Positions 17,370 through 26,431 of a stretch of DNA of 64,000 nt are shown here, piece by piece. The DNA comes from Aquimarina spongiae (lineage in GTDB: Bacteria; Bacteroidota; Bacteroidia; Flavobacteriales; Flavobacteriaceae): NCBI RefSeq assembly GCF_900141785.1, contig NZ_FQYP01000006.1:345968-409967 (forward strand), written 5' to 3'. Under the pieces are notes generated by a model. The model searched no databases. It was given only the letters and a program-made list of their open reading frames with translations, and was not told where the DNA came from. Both the position numbers and the translations under genes were made by a program. The first letter of the stretch is position 1. The number at the start of each line of letters is the position of its first letter.

Positions 17370-19020
17370 ATTATTAGACATATTTTCATTTTCAGAGGAC
17401 TCTCCTTTAATCTTTACTCAAGCAGATTTTTGGGTGTTCTTCTCGGTGGTCTATTTTATCTATGCGATTGTTTACAGTAAAAAAAGCCTTAGGAGTGCAT
17501 ATCTTTTTGCGATAAGTATCCTTTTTTATTACAAAACAAGTGGGCTTTTTATTGGGATTCTGCTTTTTAGTACGATCAATGATTTCTTTTTGGGAAAAGC
17601 TATTTACAGGAGTAAATCGGTCATTTTGCAAAAGTTCCTGGTAGCGATTAGTGTAATTATCAATTTGGGTACACTCTGCTACTTTAAATATGCCTATTTT
17701 TTTACAGATTCCTATAATTATTTGTTTCAGACCAATTATGAGGTTATCAATTATCTTGCGCAATGGGCCAACACCTGGGGAGAGGTAGATTATTTTACAG
17801 TTGATAAGATCATTTTACCAGTGGGGATTTCGTTTTATACGTTCCAGACGATTAGTTATAGTGTAGATATTTATAGAAAGCAAATTAAACCGCTCAACTC
17901 TATTATCGACTTTGGCTTTTTTGTAAGCTTTTTTCCGCAGTTGGTTGCCGGCCCAATTGTACGAGCGGCGGATTTTGTTCCACAGATCCGAAAGGAAATA
18001 AAGATCACCAAAGTAGAATTCGGACAAGCAACTTATATGATCCTAAAAGGATTGATCAAAAAAATGTTGTTTGCAGATTATATCGCGGCAAATTTTATGG
18101 ATCGGGTTTTTGATGTACCCGAAATGTTTTCTGGATTTACCAATATTATGGCGATGTTTGGATACTCCCTACAGATTTATGGAGATTTTTCTGGGTATAC
18201 GGATATCGCAATAGGCTTGGCATTATTAATGGGATATAAATTACCGATCAATTTTGATTCTCCATACAAAGCGATTCACTGTGGTGATTTCTGGAAACGT
18301 TGGCATATTTCTTTATCAAGTTGGTTAAAGGATTATCTATACATTCCTATTGGAGGTAATCGTAATGGGAGTATTTTTTCATATGCTTTTATTTTGGTTT
18401 TTACCTTTCTTGGGGTATTTGCAGTGTCTGATTATGGAATAGCTCTGATAGCGGCTTCGGGGGTAGGTTTCATGTTGATTATTACTTTGTTTTCTTCGCG
18501 ATTAGCTTGGCATTTTAATAGAAATGTAAATATTATGATCACCATGTTGATCGGAGGGTTGTGGCACGGAGCTTCCTGGAAATTTGTCATATGGGGAGGA
18601 CTTAATGGAGTGGGAATTGTGGTGTACAAATACTGGAGAAAGATTAGTCCGTACGAAAATTCTAAAGCCTGGTATGCCTTATTATGGAGAATTGCATTGA
18701 CTTTTGTTTTTATCACATTTACTAGAATCTATTTTAGAGGAAATAGTATGGATCATATCGAACGGTTTTACCAGCAAGTAGCAACAAACATGGACTGGGG
18801 AAATGCATTGGCTGTGCTTTGGGAATATAGAGTGGTATTTATCGTGATGCTTATAGGCTATATTACCCATTGGTTGCCATATAAAACAAAGGATTGGATA
18901 GAAGCTTTATTTATAAAGAGTCATTTTATCATTAAAGCTATAGTGGCTACTTTGGTAGCAATTATTTGCTATCAAACCTATGCTGCCGATTTCCAGCCAT
19001 TCATATATTTCCAGTTTTAG
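17362..19020 (+). CDS. MBOAT family membrane O-acyltransferase (AlgI/PatA-like)
   Basis: 552 residues, about 11-12 membrane helices. Signatures: GISFYTFQTISYSVDIYRK, FWKRWHISLSSWLKDYLYIP and the active-site His in GGLWHGASW (about residue 395). Members such as AlgI and PatA move acetyl groups from a cytoplasmic donor across the membrane to SGNH-type partners that O-acetylate alginate, peptidoglycan or other exopolysaccharide. The last gene of the three-gene operon. No polymer-synthesis genes are adjacent, so the target polymer is unknown. Confidence 0.94.
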   Translation: MNRLLDIFSFSEDSPLIFTQADFWVFFSVVYFIYAIVYSKKSLRSAYLFAISILFYYKTSGLFIGILLFSTINDFFLGKAIYRSKSVILQKFLVAISVIINLGTLCYFKYAYFFTDSYNYLFQTNYEVINYLAQWANTWGEVDYFTVDKIILPVGISFYTFQTISYSVDIYRKQIKPLNSIIDFGFFVSFFPQLVAGPIVRAADFVPQIRKEIKITKVEFGQATYMILKGLIKKMLFADYIAANFMDRVFDVPEMFSGFTNIMAMFGYSLQIYGDFSGYTDIAIGLALLMGYKLPINFDSPYKAIHCGDFWKRWHISLSSWLKDYLYIPIGGNRNGSIFSYAFILVFTFLGVFAVSDYGIALIAASGVGFMLIITLFSSRLAWHFNRNVNIMITMLIGGLWHGASWKFVIWGGLNGVGIVVYKYWRKISPYENSKAWYALLWRIALTFVFITFTRIYFRGNSMDHIERFYQQVATNMDWGNALAVLWEYRVVFIVMLIGYITHWLPYKTKDWIEALFIKSHFIIKAIVATLVAIICYQTYAADFQPFIYFQF

Positions 19021-19041
19021 AGATTTTTGCAAGCGTTATGC

Positions 19042-21174
19042 TTACATCTTTTCTGGTGCCTCAGAATATTTTTGAATAAAATCAGTAATCAAATCTCGGT
19101 ATTCGCTTTTGGGAGCTTCTGATAAGTTTCTCCAAAGTTCGCCATGTGTTAAATCAACGTGACGTACTTCCAGTTTTTGGAAGTTCCGTTTTTTGATCCC
19201 TTTTTCAAAAATTCGAGTGTAATTAAATGTCCCTGTATCCGAAAGAAGTAATATTGGTACGGATAGATGATCCAGATATGAAGTGGCAGAAGCGGTTTCA
19301 AAATGTTTTTTGGTGTCACCAAATACGGATTGTACATGTAACTTGGCGAGATGAGGTCTGCTTCCATTAAGAAAAGCTTCATGATAGTTCTCAATGTCAT
19401 AGGTGCCACTAACAGGAATGATGCCTTTAATGTGATTTTGGGTTAATCCATGTTCTTTTAAGAAACGTTCATCCAATGCGAGCATTGCAGTAAGATGTGC
19501 TCCCGAAGAAAACCCACCAACAAATATATGTTCTTTGTCATAGCCATACTCATCTGCATGGTCGATTAACCATTTTAACGCAGTACTTACATCTTTAACA
19601 TGATCCGGATATTGAATGTCTACCACTGGATTAGGATCACGCCAATCTGCACTTAGGCGATGCCCAACAGAGGCAACGGCGATTCCTTTTTTGGCAATAT
19701 TGCGCACTACATTCATTTCAATATTCCTATCTACGTAGGCCCAGGCTCCACCGCCAATCCAAATGAGTAAAGGAGCTTTTGTTGTGGTTTGTGGAAGCAC
19801 AAGATTCAATCTTTGCAGAGGGTCATCTACTGCTCGAGTAGCTTGAACATAGGGGATATTATGAATTTCTCTAATATCGGCTATACCAATATGTTTTTCT
19901 AAAACATAAAAGGGGATATCTCCATATTGTAATATCTTTTTATGAAATTCTAGTGTTGAAAAATCTGCTTCTTTTTCATAAAGGCTTCTCCATTTTAGTA
20001 TTTTATCAGCTCCGTATTTATAGGTAATCACTTGGGCAGGCCATTGCTTCATTCTCTTTATTTCCCGATGTGCGATATGATCCTGTTCTTGTATATGCTG
20101 TTGCCAAAATGCTAAAGCTTTTTCATCAGACCAACCAAAGTAGTTTAACCCTACATCCATGGCTACTCGAACAGACCGGATAAGGTCCCATTCCCATTTT
20201 CCATATTCATCGTAGCTGTTTTTATAAGCACCTATCTCATATCCAATTTCTTCAATGTAAGCAGCCCATCCTTCTTTATAACAAGCAGAACCTACAAGTT
20301 TTTGTATCTCTGATAACTCAAGTTTTTCGGCATATTTAATTTGGTAGTGGTGTCCAGGTAGTCCTTCATGAGTGTATAACCATCCTATTTGTCTTTTACT
20401 GTAGGGCTTCCCAAAGTATTTGAAATAAAGCGAATTCTCTCTGCTCCGATAAAAACCAGGGGTTTCGATCAGAGTTTCTTCTTTGTATTCTTTAATACTT
20501 ACATCGGGTATCGAACTTAAGCCTGGAAACAACTCGGTAATCTTATGCCCAACTTCCCTCTTCTTCTCCTGGTAAGCTTTCAAAATTTCAGCAGGGTCAT
20601 TGAAGAAGAAATCAGGCTTTGTAAGATGTTTTCTGAAACTAAGACTATCCATACCGGACGTACTTTGGATATCCTTCATTTTGTTTTTTACCCTTGCGAT
20701 CTCTTCCAGACCAAAATCAAACATCATTTCAGGCGTTACTTTTACATCGACCCATTTTTTCAAAAAATAAGTATATAATAGTTTACCGTTGGGCACATTA
20801 ACAATCCCCGTAGTAGGAATTTTATCCTGTTTTTCTTCATTCCATTTTTTCTCAAGATTGATTCTGAATTTGTTGAGGGCTATTTCATACTTCATTAAAT
20901 TGAAGTCTAATCGTTCGCTTTCTGATAAATGACTGGTGTTAATTTTGATGAGTGCTGCTTCCAGGTCGTTAAACGTTTTTTCTTGAGCGAGTACTGCATC
21001 TTTGTTTTGGATATTGTTGAGGTTTTCTATGTAATCCAAAGTCAATGGAGGTAAGTCCATTGTTTGGTAAGCTGCTACAAATTGCTGGGATACCAACTCC
21101 AGACCTTCGGATTGAGCTTTGGTCTTACATGAAAAGAAGATGACGAGGGTAGAAAGACATAAATAAAAATGCAT
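19042..21174 (-). CDS. DUF885 metallopeptidase-like / alpha-beta hydrolase fusion lipoprotein
   Basis: 710 residues. Lipobox IFFSC near residue 16. The N-terminal part (about 25-430) is DUF885-like: the zinc-type motif THEGLPGHH (about 268-276) is followed by CYKEGWAAYIEE (about 298-310), which supplies the further Glu. The C-terminal part (about 450-700) is an esterase-type alpha/beta hydrolase: oxyanion motif GGGAW (about 475), nucleophile GFSSGAH (about 554-560), Asp in LLLSDTG (about 646) and His in VDLTHGE (about 677). The frame is open and unbroken throughout. DUF885 proteins and BD-FAE-like esterases normally stand alone, so the fusion is unusual. The substrate is unknown. Confidence 0.85.
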   Translation of the reverse strand: MHFYLCLSTLVIFFSCKTKAQSEGLELVSQQFVAAYQTMDLPPLTLDYIENLNNIQNKDAVLAQEKTFNDLEAALIKINTSHLSESERLDFNLMKYEIALNKFRINLEKKWNEEKQDKIPTTGIVNVPNGKLLYTYFLKKWVDVKVTPEMMFDFGLEEIARVKNKMKDIQSTSGMDSLSFRKHLTKPDFFFNDPAEILKAYQEKKREVGHKITELFPGLSSIPDVSIKEYKEETLIETPGFYRSRENSLYFKYFGKPYSKRQIGWLYTHEGLPGHHYQIKYAEKLELSEIQKLVGSACYKEGWAAYIEEIGYEIGAYKNSYDEYGKWEWDLIRSVRVAMDVGLNYFGWSDEKALAFWQQHIQEQDHIAHREIKRMKQWPAQVITYKYGADKILKWRSLYEKEADFSTLEFHKKILQYGDIPFYVLEKHIGIADIREIHNIPYVQATRAVDDPLQRLNLVLPQTTTKAPLLIWIGGGAWAYVDRNIEMNVVRNIAKKGIAVASVGHRLSADWRDPNPVVDIQYPDHVKDVSTALKWLIDHADEYGYDKEHIFVGGFSSGAHLTAMLALDERFLKEHGLTQNHIKGIIPVSGTYDIENYHEAFLNGSRPHLAKLHVQSVFGDTKKHFETASATSYLDHLSVPILLLSDTGTFNYTRIFEKGIKKRNFQKLEVRHVDLTHGELWRNLSEAPKSEYRDLITDFIQKYSEAPEKM

Positions 21175-21251
21175 ACCTGGCTAAATGATTTAAATGATAC
21201 TGTACTTCATAAAATTAAGATGACAGGAACAAGGAGGCTTGTAAAATATTG

Positions 21252-22094
21252 CTAATTTGTCATTTTCCTGCGTTCAGAAGGAGATATATCGTAGTAGTTT
21301 TTGAATTTTTTGGAAAAACTTGCCAAATCATGATAACCCAGATCATAGGCTATAGTATTGAGCTGCATGGTATTGTTTTGAAGTAGCTCAATTGCCTTAT
21401 CCATTCTTAACTTTTCTTGTAGTGCCTGGGGAGATTCCTGAAAACACAACTTAAACAATCTTGAAAAATGGTACTTAGAAATGCCGGTATAGATAGCCAG
21501 CTGGTCTAATGTTATCTTTTGGTTGAAATGTTGATAAATGAAGTTCTTACAAGAAATCATTTTAATGAGAATAGCTCTTTGTGTATCTGTGTTTCGAGAC
21601 TGAACGAAGAGGCGTTCATGAAGACCTGTAATCTCTTTAGCGAAGCTGTATACCTGCTTGCTTAGAATAGTTAAGGTTTGATACAGTTCTGAGTTATTGT
21701 CTTTATTTGAGTGGGTAGTATGCAATTTTTTGACTAAAGGTGAAAAATGCAAACAATCAAATGGAAGATTAAAAAGTAGAGGATTGGCATACATTTTTGC
21801 AAGATCGATATCAAGAGCAGTGGGATTTAAGTCAATACATAGTCCATGGATACTTTGGGAAGCTAATTTAGATTTTGCTTCAAACGTTTGCCCTTCAGGA
21901 ACCAGAATAAACTGTCCTTGTTTCACACGAAGAACTTGATCGTTTATTAAATAATCTTCATACCCCTGCTTGACATATTTTAGCGCAATACCTTTGGTCT
22001 CACCTTTGAAATAAAATTTTTCATAGGCATAGGATTCCTTGATTTCGCCATATTGACTTTGATATTTACTTTGATTACTAAACATACAATACAA
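21252..22094 (-). CDS. AraC family transcriptional regulator
   Basis: 280 residues: an N-terminal cupin-like sensing part (about 10-120, VKQGQFILVPEGQTFEAKS) and a C-terminal double helix-turn-helix (about 180-278; ITLDQLAIYTGISKYHFSRL and NTIAYDLGYHDLASFSKKFK, ending SPSERRK). It lies upstream of the fusion hydrolase gene on the same strand with a 77-bp gap and may regulate it or be co-transcribed. An ATG at 22085 (MFSNQ) is an alternative start. Confidence 0.93.
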   Translation of the reverse strand: MYCMFSNQSKYQSQYGEIKESYAYEKFYFKGETKGIALKYVKQGYEDYLINDQVLRVKQGQFILVPEGQTFEAKSKLASQSIHGLCIDLNPTALDIDLAKMYANPLLFNLPFDCLHFSPLVKKLHTTHSNKDNNSELYQTLTILSKQVYSFAKEITGLHERLFVQSRNTDTQRAILIKMISCKNFIYQHFNQKITLDQLAIYTGISKYHFSRLFKLCFQESPQALQEKLRMDKAIELLQNNTMQLNTIAYDLGYHDLASFSKKFKNYYDISPSERRKMTN

Positions 22095-22215
22095 TCACGA
22101 ACTATTTTTGTGTATTCTTAAGGCTTGTCTTGTTCTAATAAACTTAATACAAAATATTTACGGTTGCAAATCTTCTTAAGTTACTAGTGGTTATGAAACG
22201 AGTTAATAGGTTTTC

Positions 22216-22869
22216 TTATTCATTTATCTTGATGGTTTTGAAATCGAAATGAAACGTATCTTTTTTTGCTTGAATAATTTCGACCTTCTTGGCAAGTTTT
22301 CCATACATACTTTCTTCCCATTGTTGATAGACTACTTGGATGGTTTCGGTTGTGTCCATCATATTTAGAAACTCGACGGTTTTAATCTGTTCTATAGCGT
22401 TGTCATAATAGATTTTTACTGGGTTGTTCAATCTATCAATCCCTGAATATAAATCAATCCCGGGTTCAAAGTTTTTTTCATATTTGATTTGATTAAAAAA
22501 AGACCAAGGATTGGTTTGTAACCTATGGAAATCATGACTTCTAATCATCTCTACGGCAACATTTGATAAGGTGTCTAAAATTTTCCCGTCCTTATCAACA
22601 GCGTAGCCTTTGTTATCTGAGCTTAATTCCCCTATGAATGGGGAATCTCTATATTCGTAAACTTGAGAAAAAAGGAGGTATCCATTCTTTTTTGAGATTA
22701 CTTGTGTAGTGTACCTGCCATTGGGGCCATTGCAATGGGCAAATGTGTTTATACTTTTGATATGAAAGTATCTTGGGTCAAGAGATAACTCATTTACGGT
22801 AATGTTTTTCTTTTTAGCGCAGGAAATCGATAATAATATTGAAATGATAACAAATGATCCTCTTTTCAT
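22216..22869 (-). CDS. Lipoprotein of unknown function
   Basis: 217 residues. A lipoprotein signal peptide ends at SISC (Cys17), followed by AKKKN, basic rather than acidic, which suggests a periplasm-facing location. The rest is predicted beta-rich with LLFSQVYEYRDSPFIGELSS and a charged C-terminus. I do not recognise the family. The gene is followed toward lower coordinates by a 121-bp gap to the araC-like gene. Confidence 0.65.
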   Translation of the reverse strand: MKRGSFVIISILLSISCAKKKNITVNELSLDPRYFHIKSINTFAHCNGPNGRYTTQVISKKNGYLLFSQVYEYRDSPFIGELSSDNKGYAVDKDGKILDTLSNVAVEMIRSHDFHRLQTNPWSFFNQIKYEKNFEPGIDLYSGIDRLNNPVKIYYDNAIEQIKTVEFLNMMDTTETIQVVYQQWEESMYGKLAKKVEIIQAKKDTFHFDFKTIKINE

Positions 22870-22907
22870 AAATGTTTGTTTTGCCTGTACTATGAAAGAT
22901 ACTGGTT

Positions 22908-23228
22908 TTATTCTACTAATTTAATAGATTCGATGATAATTCCATTACCACAATATTCATCAGATGCTTCCCAATTTAATTGTACAGTTATTGGAAATGT
23001 AGAATTTTCTAAATCAATGATAGTGTTTTGTGGCAATTCAGAAAAACGCCTAGCAGATTCCTCTTCATCGATGTTAATAATCCATCCTCCACAGCAGGCA
23101 CATAATGTTAAATCTAAACCTGAGATTGTTGCAGTTGATTCGAACTGGATTGTAGCGTCATCATCATTTTTGCAACTCAAAGCGATACATCCTAAAGCTA
23201 AACATAAAGTCAACATATTGATTTTCAT
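22908..23228 (-). CDS. Small lipoprotein with a Cys cluster
   Basis: 106 residues. Lipobox IALSC (Cys19) followed by KNDDDA, an acidic tract suited to surface display. A short core has LTLCACCGGWIINIDEE (Cys-x-Cys-Cys) and a later CGNG, so disulphides or metal binding are possible. The C-terminal half resembles a small beta-sandwich (FPITVQLNWEAS). Function unknown. It lies 38 bp upstream of the lipoprotein gene at 22216-22869 on the same strand, so the two may form an operon. Confidence 0.65.
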   Translation of the reverse strand: MKINMLTLCLALGCIALSCKNDDDATIQFESTATISGLDLTLCACCGGWIINIDEEESARRFSELPQNTIIDLENSTFPITVQLNWEASDEYCGNGIIIESIKLVE

Positions 23229-23370
23229 TGTTTTTTTGTTTTTTGATTACGTTTAATAGATCCATTCACCATAGAAAAGTTGCGTGGGACTGAAGAATGC
23301 CGTAGTTCTTTTATTCTGTAGTTTTATATGTTAGTTTTTGTTTTTTAGAGAATACAGTTACATTCGTAAC

Positions 23371-24024
23371 ATGTTTCAACATATTCATCCGTACGAGCCT
23401 TTTTTTCCTCCAGAAGCAACAAAATTGATTGTGGGTACTTTACCGCCTCCCAGGTTTACTACGGGAGCACTTAATGATAAAGATGTAGATTTTTGCTATG
23501 GTAGCAGTAATGGTTTGTTATGGCCGGTCTTGGATCGAATTTTTGATCTTAGTCTTAAGTATGAGACGACCCACGAAGCCGCAGAGCAACGAAGAAGATT
23601 TTTGACGGCAAATCGAATTGGTGTTTGCGATATTGTACAACGTTGCGAACGTGACAAAGTCGATGCTTCAGACCTGGGAATGCAAAATGTTCAATTAAGA
23701 GATCTGGTAGGCTACTTAGAAAAATATCCAAAAATAAATCGTTTGATCTTTATGGGAGGCAACAGTAAAAATGGACCTGAGTATTTTTTTAGAAGGCTCT
23801 TAAAAGAACATGATCTAAAATTAGAAGTAGTTTCTAATACGGTACCTAGAATACATAAGGTGGTAATAGCTAATAGGGTGATTAAAACCGTATCACTTAC
23901 AGCGCCTTCGGGTTCTGCAAATCGGGCTATTGGAAGTATGCAAATCTATAAGGATCTAAAAAGCAAAGACCCCAAATTCAATACCATCGATTTTAGAGTC
24001 ATGCAATATCAAGAATTCTTTTAA
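23371..24024 (+). CDS. Uracil-DNA glycosylase superfamily protein
   Basis: 217 residues from the ATG at 23371 (MFQHIHPYEPFF); the open frame begins 11 codons earlier at a TTG but those residues fit the family less well. Features: LIVGTLPPPRF (the GxxP-type motif I), FCYGSSNGLLWPVLDRIF (the aromatic/Asn-Trp region seen in MUG and hypoxanthine-DNA glycosylases), and a C-terminal SLTAPSGSANRAIG in the position of the DNA-intercalation loop motif. The likely role is removal of a deaminated base from DNA. Which base cannot be told from sequence. Confidence 0.75.
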   Translation: MFQHIHPYEPFFPPEATKLIVGTLPPPRFTTGALNDKDVDFCYGSSNGLLWPVLDRIFDLSLKYETTHEAAEQRRRFLTANRIGVCDIVQRCERDKVDASDLGMQNVQLRDLVGYLEKYPKINRLIFMGGNSKNGPEYFFRRLLKEHDLKLEVVSNTVPRIHKVVIANRVIKTVSLTAPSGSANRAIGSMQIYKDLKSKDPKFNTIDFRVMQYQEFF

Positions 24025-24025
24025 T

Positions 24026-24184
24026 TTACTCTGTTTCTTCCTCTTTGGTCTTTTTTGTAGTTTTTTTCGCGGTGGATTTTGCCTTCGGAGGAATTATGGA
24101 AACAGATTTTTTTCTTTTTCTTCGTCTTCCAAAGGTGCCCATATGAATCTTACCGCGTTTTGTCTTTTTATCTCCTTTGCCCAT
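24026..24184 (-). CDS. 30S ribosomal protein bTHX
   Basis: A 52-residue basic protein starting MGKGDKKTKRGKIHMGTFGR, followed by RRKRKK and a Lys/Thr/Glu tail. The MGKGDKKTKRGKI start is the hallmark of Bacteroidetes bTHX, a small protein of the 30S subunit head that stabilises 16S rRNA contacts in Thermus. The gene is convergent with the glycosylase gene, one base after its stop. Confidence 0.9.
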   Translation of the reverse strand: MGKGDKKTKRGKIHMGTFGRRRKRKKSVSIIPPKAKSTAKKTTKKTKEEETE

Positions 24185-24466
24185 AAATCTTAATTTTTGT
24201 ATTAAACTGTCTAAAAATTAAAGTGTTACTAATTTAATGAATTAAGACAGAAAAACGAAAAGAGTAGAATAACCTTTTCAGTTTACAGATCATTTTAAAA
24301 TTAATTTCAGTGATTTGATCTATTTTATTAGATGTTTGTCGAAAGGTTTTGTTTTATAACATATTAATTCTTTTTTTTGGGAGCAGAATCCAACTACCCC
24401 TGGATCTTTCATCCTAACCAACCTCTTGAGTGATGGCTTAGACTAAAAGCTATACACCAACTAAAC

Positions 24467-25732
24467 ATGAAAATTAATTTTTTCACTTTACTTTTTTGTG
24501 CCCTTTGTATTCCTATATCTGCACAGCAGATTGATGAGAAGTTTGCTAGAAATGGACTTTACTTATTCAAGGAATTGGGGATGAATACCTCTCGAATCAT
24601 CGACTACAATTTAACAGACAACGGCGAACTTTATGTCTTGCATTTATCTGATGATAACGGTAATTTGATTCGTTTGCTTAAAAATGGTCAGAAGGATACC
24701 TCTTTTAATTTTACTTCGGCCATTTTAAATAATGAAGGAACTACTCCGGTTGCGATGAGCGCTACGCCTTATGGTACCATAGTAGTGTTATCCAATTTGT
24801 GGAATGGATTGAGTTGGATGATCCATATTAATGAGTTTTTTGAAGATGGAACGCTGAATACTCAATTTGGTAGAGGGGGTATTTATACCAAAAGCATATT
24901 AGATAACTCTGATGATAATTTTGGTCAGTTTTTATATACCTCATCGAATGGAGAAATTGTAGTGGTTGCAAAAATCAATGATTTTAGTGTGTCTACTACC
25001 GAAGAGAAAATTGCGATTCTCAAATTGAGTAGTGAGGGAAGGACTTTATCCTCGGACTTGTATGCCAATCATTGTTATCGATTAGACAGTTCTGCTATGC
25101 GGGATGACTATTTATTTTTGGCGTATTCTGGAAGTTCCGAAAATGAAGTCGACCATGCTACTTATTTGGCTGGCTTGAACAGTGAACGAATGGAACGTCA
25201 AAACATACATTGTTTGTCGGTAGAAGGGGATTATGAAACTATTGATCATATAGTATTGACAGATGCTGCAGTGTATATTTCTCAAATAAAAACGAATTCT
25301 GAAGCATTATATCTTATTAATAAATACGATGTAGATGGTAATCGGGATAAGACCTTTAGAGATAGCGGACAGGTAGATGGCAATGCCGATTTGTACGATT
25401 CTAATTTTGTTGTAAACAAAAAAGGGGAACTATTTGTGGTGTCCAAAAGTCTAAATGATGATGCTGAAATATTGATCAAAAAGCTTAAGAACGATGGAAC
25501 CATAGATGAAACTTTTGGAGTTGATGGTATTGCATCTATTATGCTTAGGCATCCAATGATAACATTGGGTAAAATGCAGATTGACGAAAATGATCTATTG
25601 TATATCGCAGGAGAGATGTCTATTGATGGTAATCCTTATGGTTTTATTACAAGAATCGATACCAGTATAATGCTTCTGAAAAGGGAAAAACTGGATAAGT
25701 TTATTCGTAATCTTTTTGTGAAACGAGAGTAA
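24467..25732 (+). CDS. Secreted delta-60 repeat protein
   Basis: 421 residues with a signal peptide (about 1-19, ending ISAQ). It contains repeats of the delta-60 type (LKNDGTIDETFGVDGIASI, EDGTLNTQFGRGGIYT, VDGNRDKTFRDSGQVDG), units that form a beta-propeller-like fold in secreted bacterial proteins. The C-terminus lacks the usual gliding-motility sorting domain and ends in a basic stretch. The gene stands alone after a 280-bp AT-rich gap. The exact role is unknown; a structural or cell-surface role fits. Confidence 0.72.
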   Translation: MKINFFTLLFCALCIPISAQQIDEKFARNGLYLFKELGMNTSRIIDYNLTDNGELYVLHLSDDNGNLIRLLKNGQKDTSFNFTSAILNNEGTTPVAMSATPYGTIVVLSNLWNGLSWMIHINEFFEDGTLNTQFGRGGIYTKSILDNSDDNFGQFLYTSSNGEIVVVAKINDFSVSTTEEKIAILKLSSEGRTLSSDLYANHCYRLDSSAMRDDYLFLAYSGSSENEVDHATYLAGLNSERMERQNIHCLSVEGDYETIDHIVLTDAAVYISQIKTNSEALYLINKYDVDGNRDKTFRDSGQVDGNADLYDSNFVVNKKGELFVVSKSLNDDAEILIKKLKNDGTIDETFGVDGIASIMLRHPMITLGKMQIDENDLLYIAGEMSIDGNPYGFITRIDTSIMLLKREKLDKFIRNLFVKRE

Positions 25733-25783
25733 GATATCAAAAAAGAAAACAACCAAAATTATTGGGAATTAACGTTTTGTCTT

Positions 25784-26431
25784 TTATTCATCTAATGAAA
25801 ATCCATTTTTGATCGCATAAACAGCCAAACCTACTCTTGTTTTCAAACCTAATTTGGTAAACAAACTATCTCTATAATTTTCAACCGTACGTGGGCTGCA
25901 GAACATTTTCTCTGCCATTTCTTTATAACTCATCTCGGTTGTGGAATATTTAAGGAATTCAATTTCACGGTTGGATAGTTTGATATTGTTTTTATCATCG
26001 TTATCTATATCGTTTAAACTTTCGAATACTTTTATAGAGGCCCATTCTGGAAAATACCTTCTCTTTTTGATCAGTTTTTGTAAAGACACTTCTAATTCCA
26101 AGGGTTGGATGTTTTTTAGCATATAACCTTTAGCTCCATTTTTGATCATTTTAATCAAACTAGCATCGTCATTTTGCATGCTTAAGGCCATGATCAAAAT
26201 ATCCGGGTATGTTTCGCTTAACCACTTGGCAGTTTCAAAACCATCCATTTCTGGCATACTCACATCGAGTAATATAATATCTGGTTTTATAGTAGAGTTG
26301 ATTTTTTGCTGTAAATCCTTCCCGTTTTCACAAGTGTAGATCACATTAAAATCTTTGAATTTTGAAATGATTTCGGCCAGAGCATTGGCGATAAGAACAT
26401 GATCGTCTACAATAACAATATTATAATTCAT
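25784..26431 (-). CDS. NarL/LuxR-type response regulator
   Basis: 215 residues: receiver domain (about 1-120; phosphoacceptor Asp in DIILLDVSMPEMDG, about residue 55; Lys in GAKGYMLKN) and a LuxR helix-turn-helix (about 148-210; LSNREIEFLKYSTTEMSYKE, SPRTVENYRDSLFTKLGLKT). It overlaps the histidine kinase gene by 11 bp, so the two form a two-component pair. The target genes are unknown. Confidence 0.96.
   Translation of the reverse strand: MNYNIVIVDDHVLIANALAEIISKFKDFNVIYTCENGKDLQQKINSTIKPDIILLDVSMPEMDGFETAKWLSETYPDILIMALSMQNDDASLIKMIKNGAKGYMLKNIQPLELEVSLQKLIKKRRYFPEWASIKVFESLNDIDNDDKNNIKLSNREIEFLKYSTTEMSYKEMAEKMFCSPRTVENYRDSLFTKLGLKTRVGLAVYAIKNGFSLDE

Noticed and set aside
24185..24466. Possible small gene or RNA in the gap upstream of the delta-60 protein
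   Set aside because: No open frame with a plausible start and no strong structure; AT-rich only.
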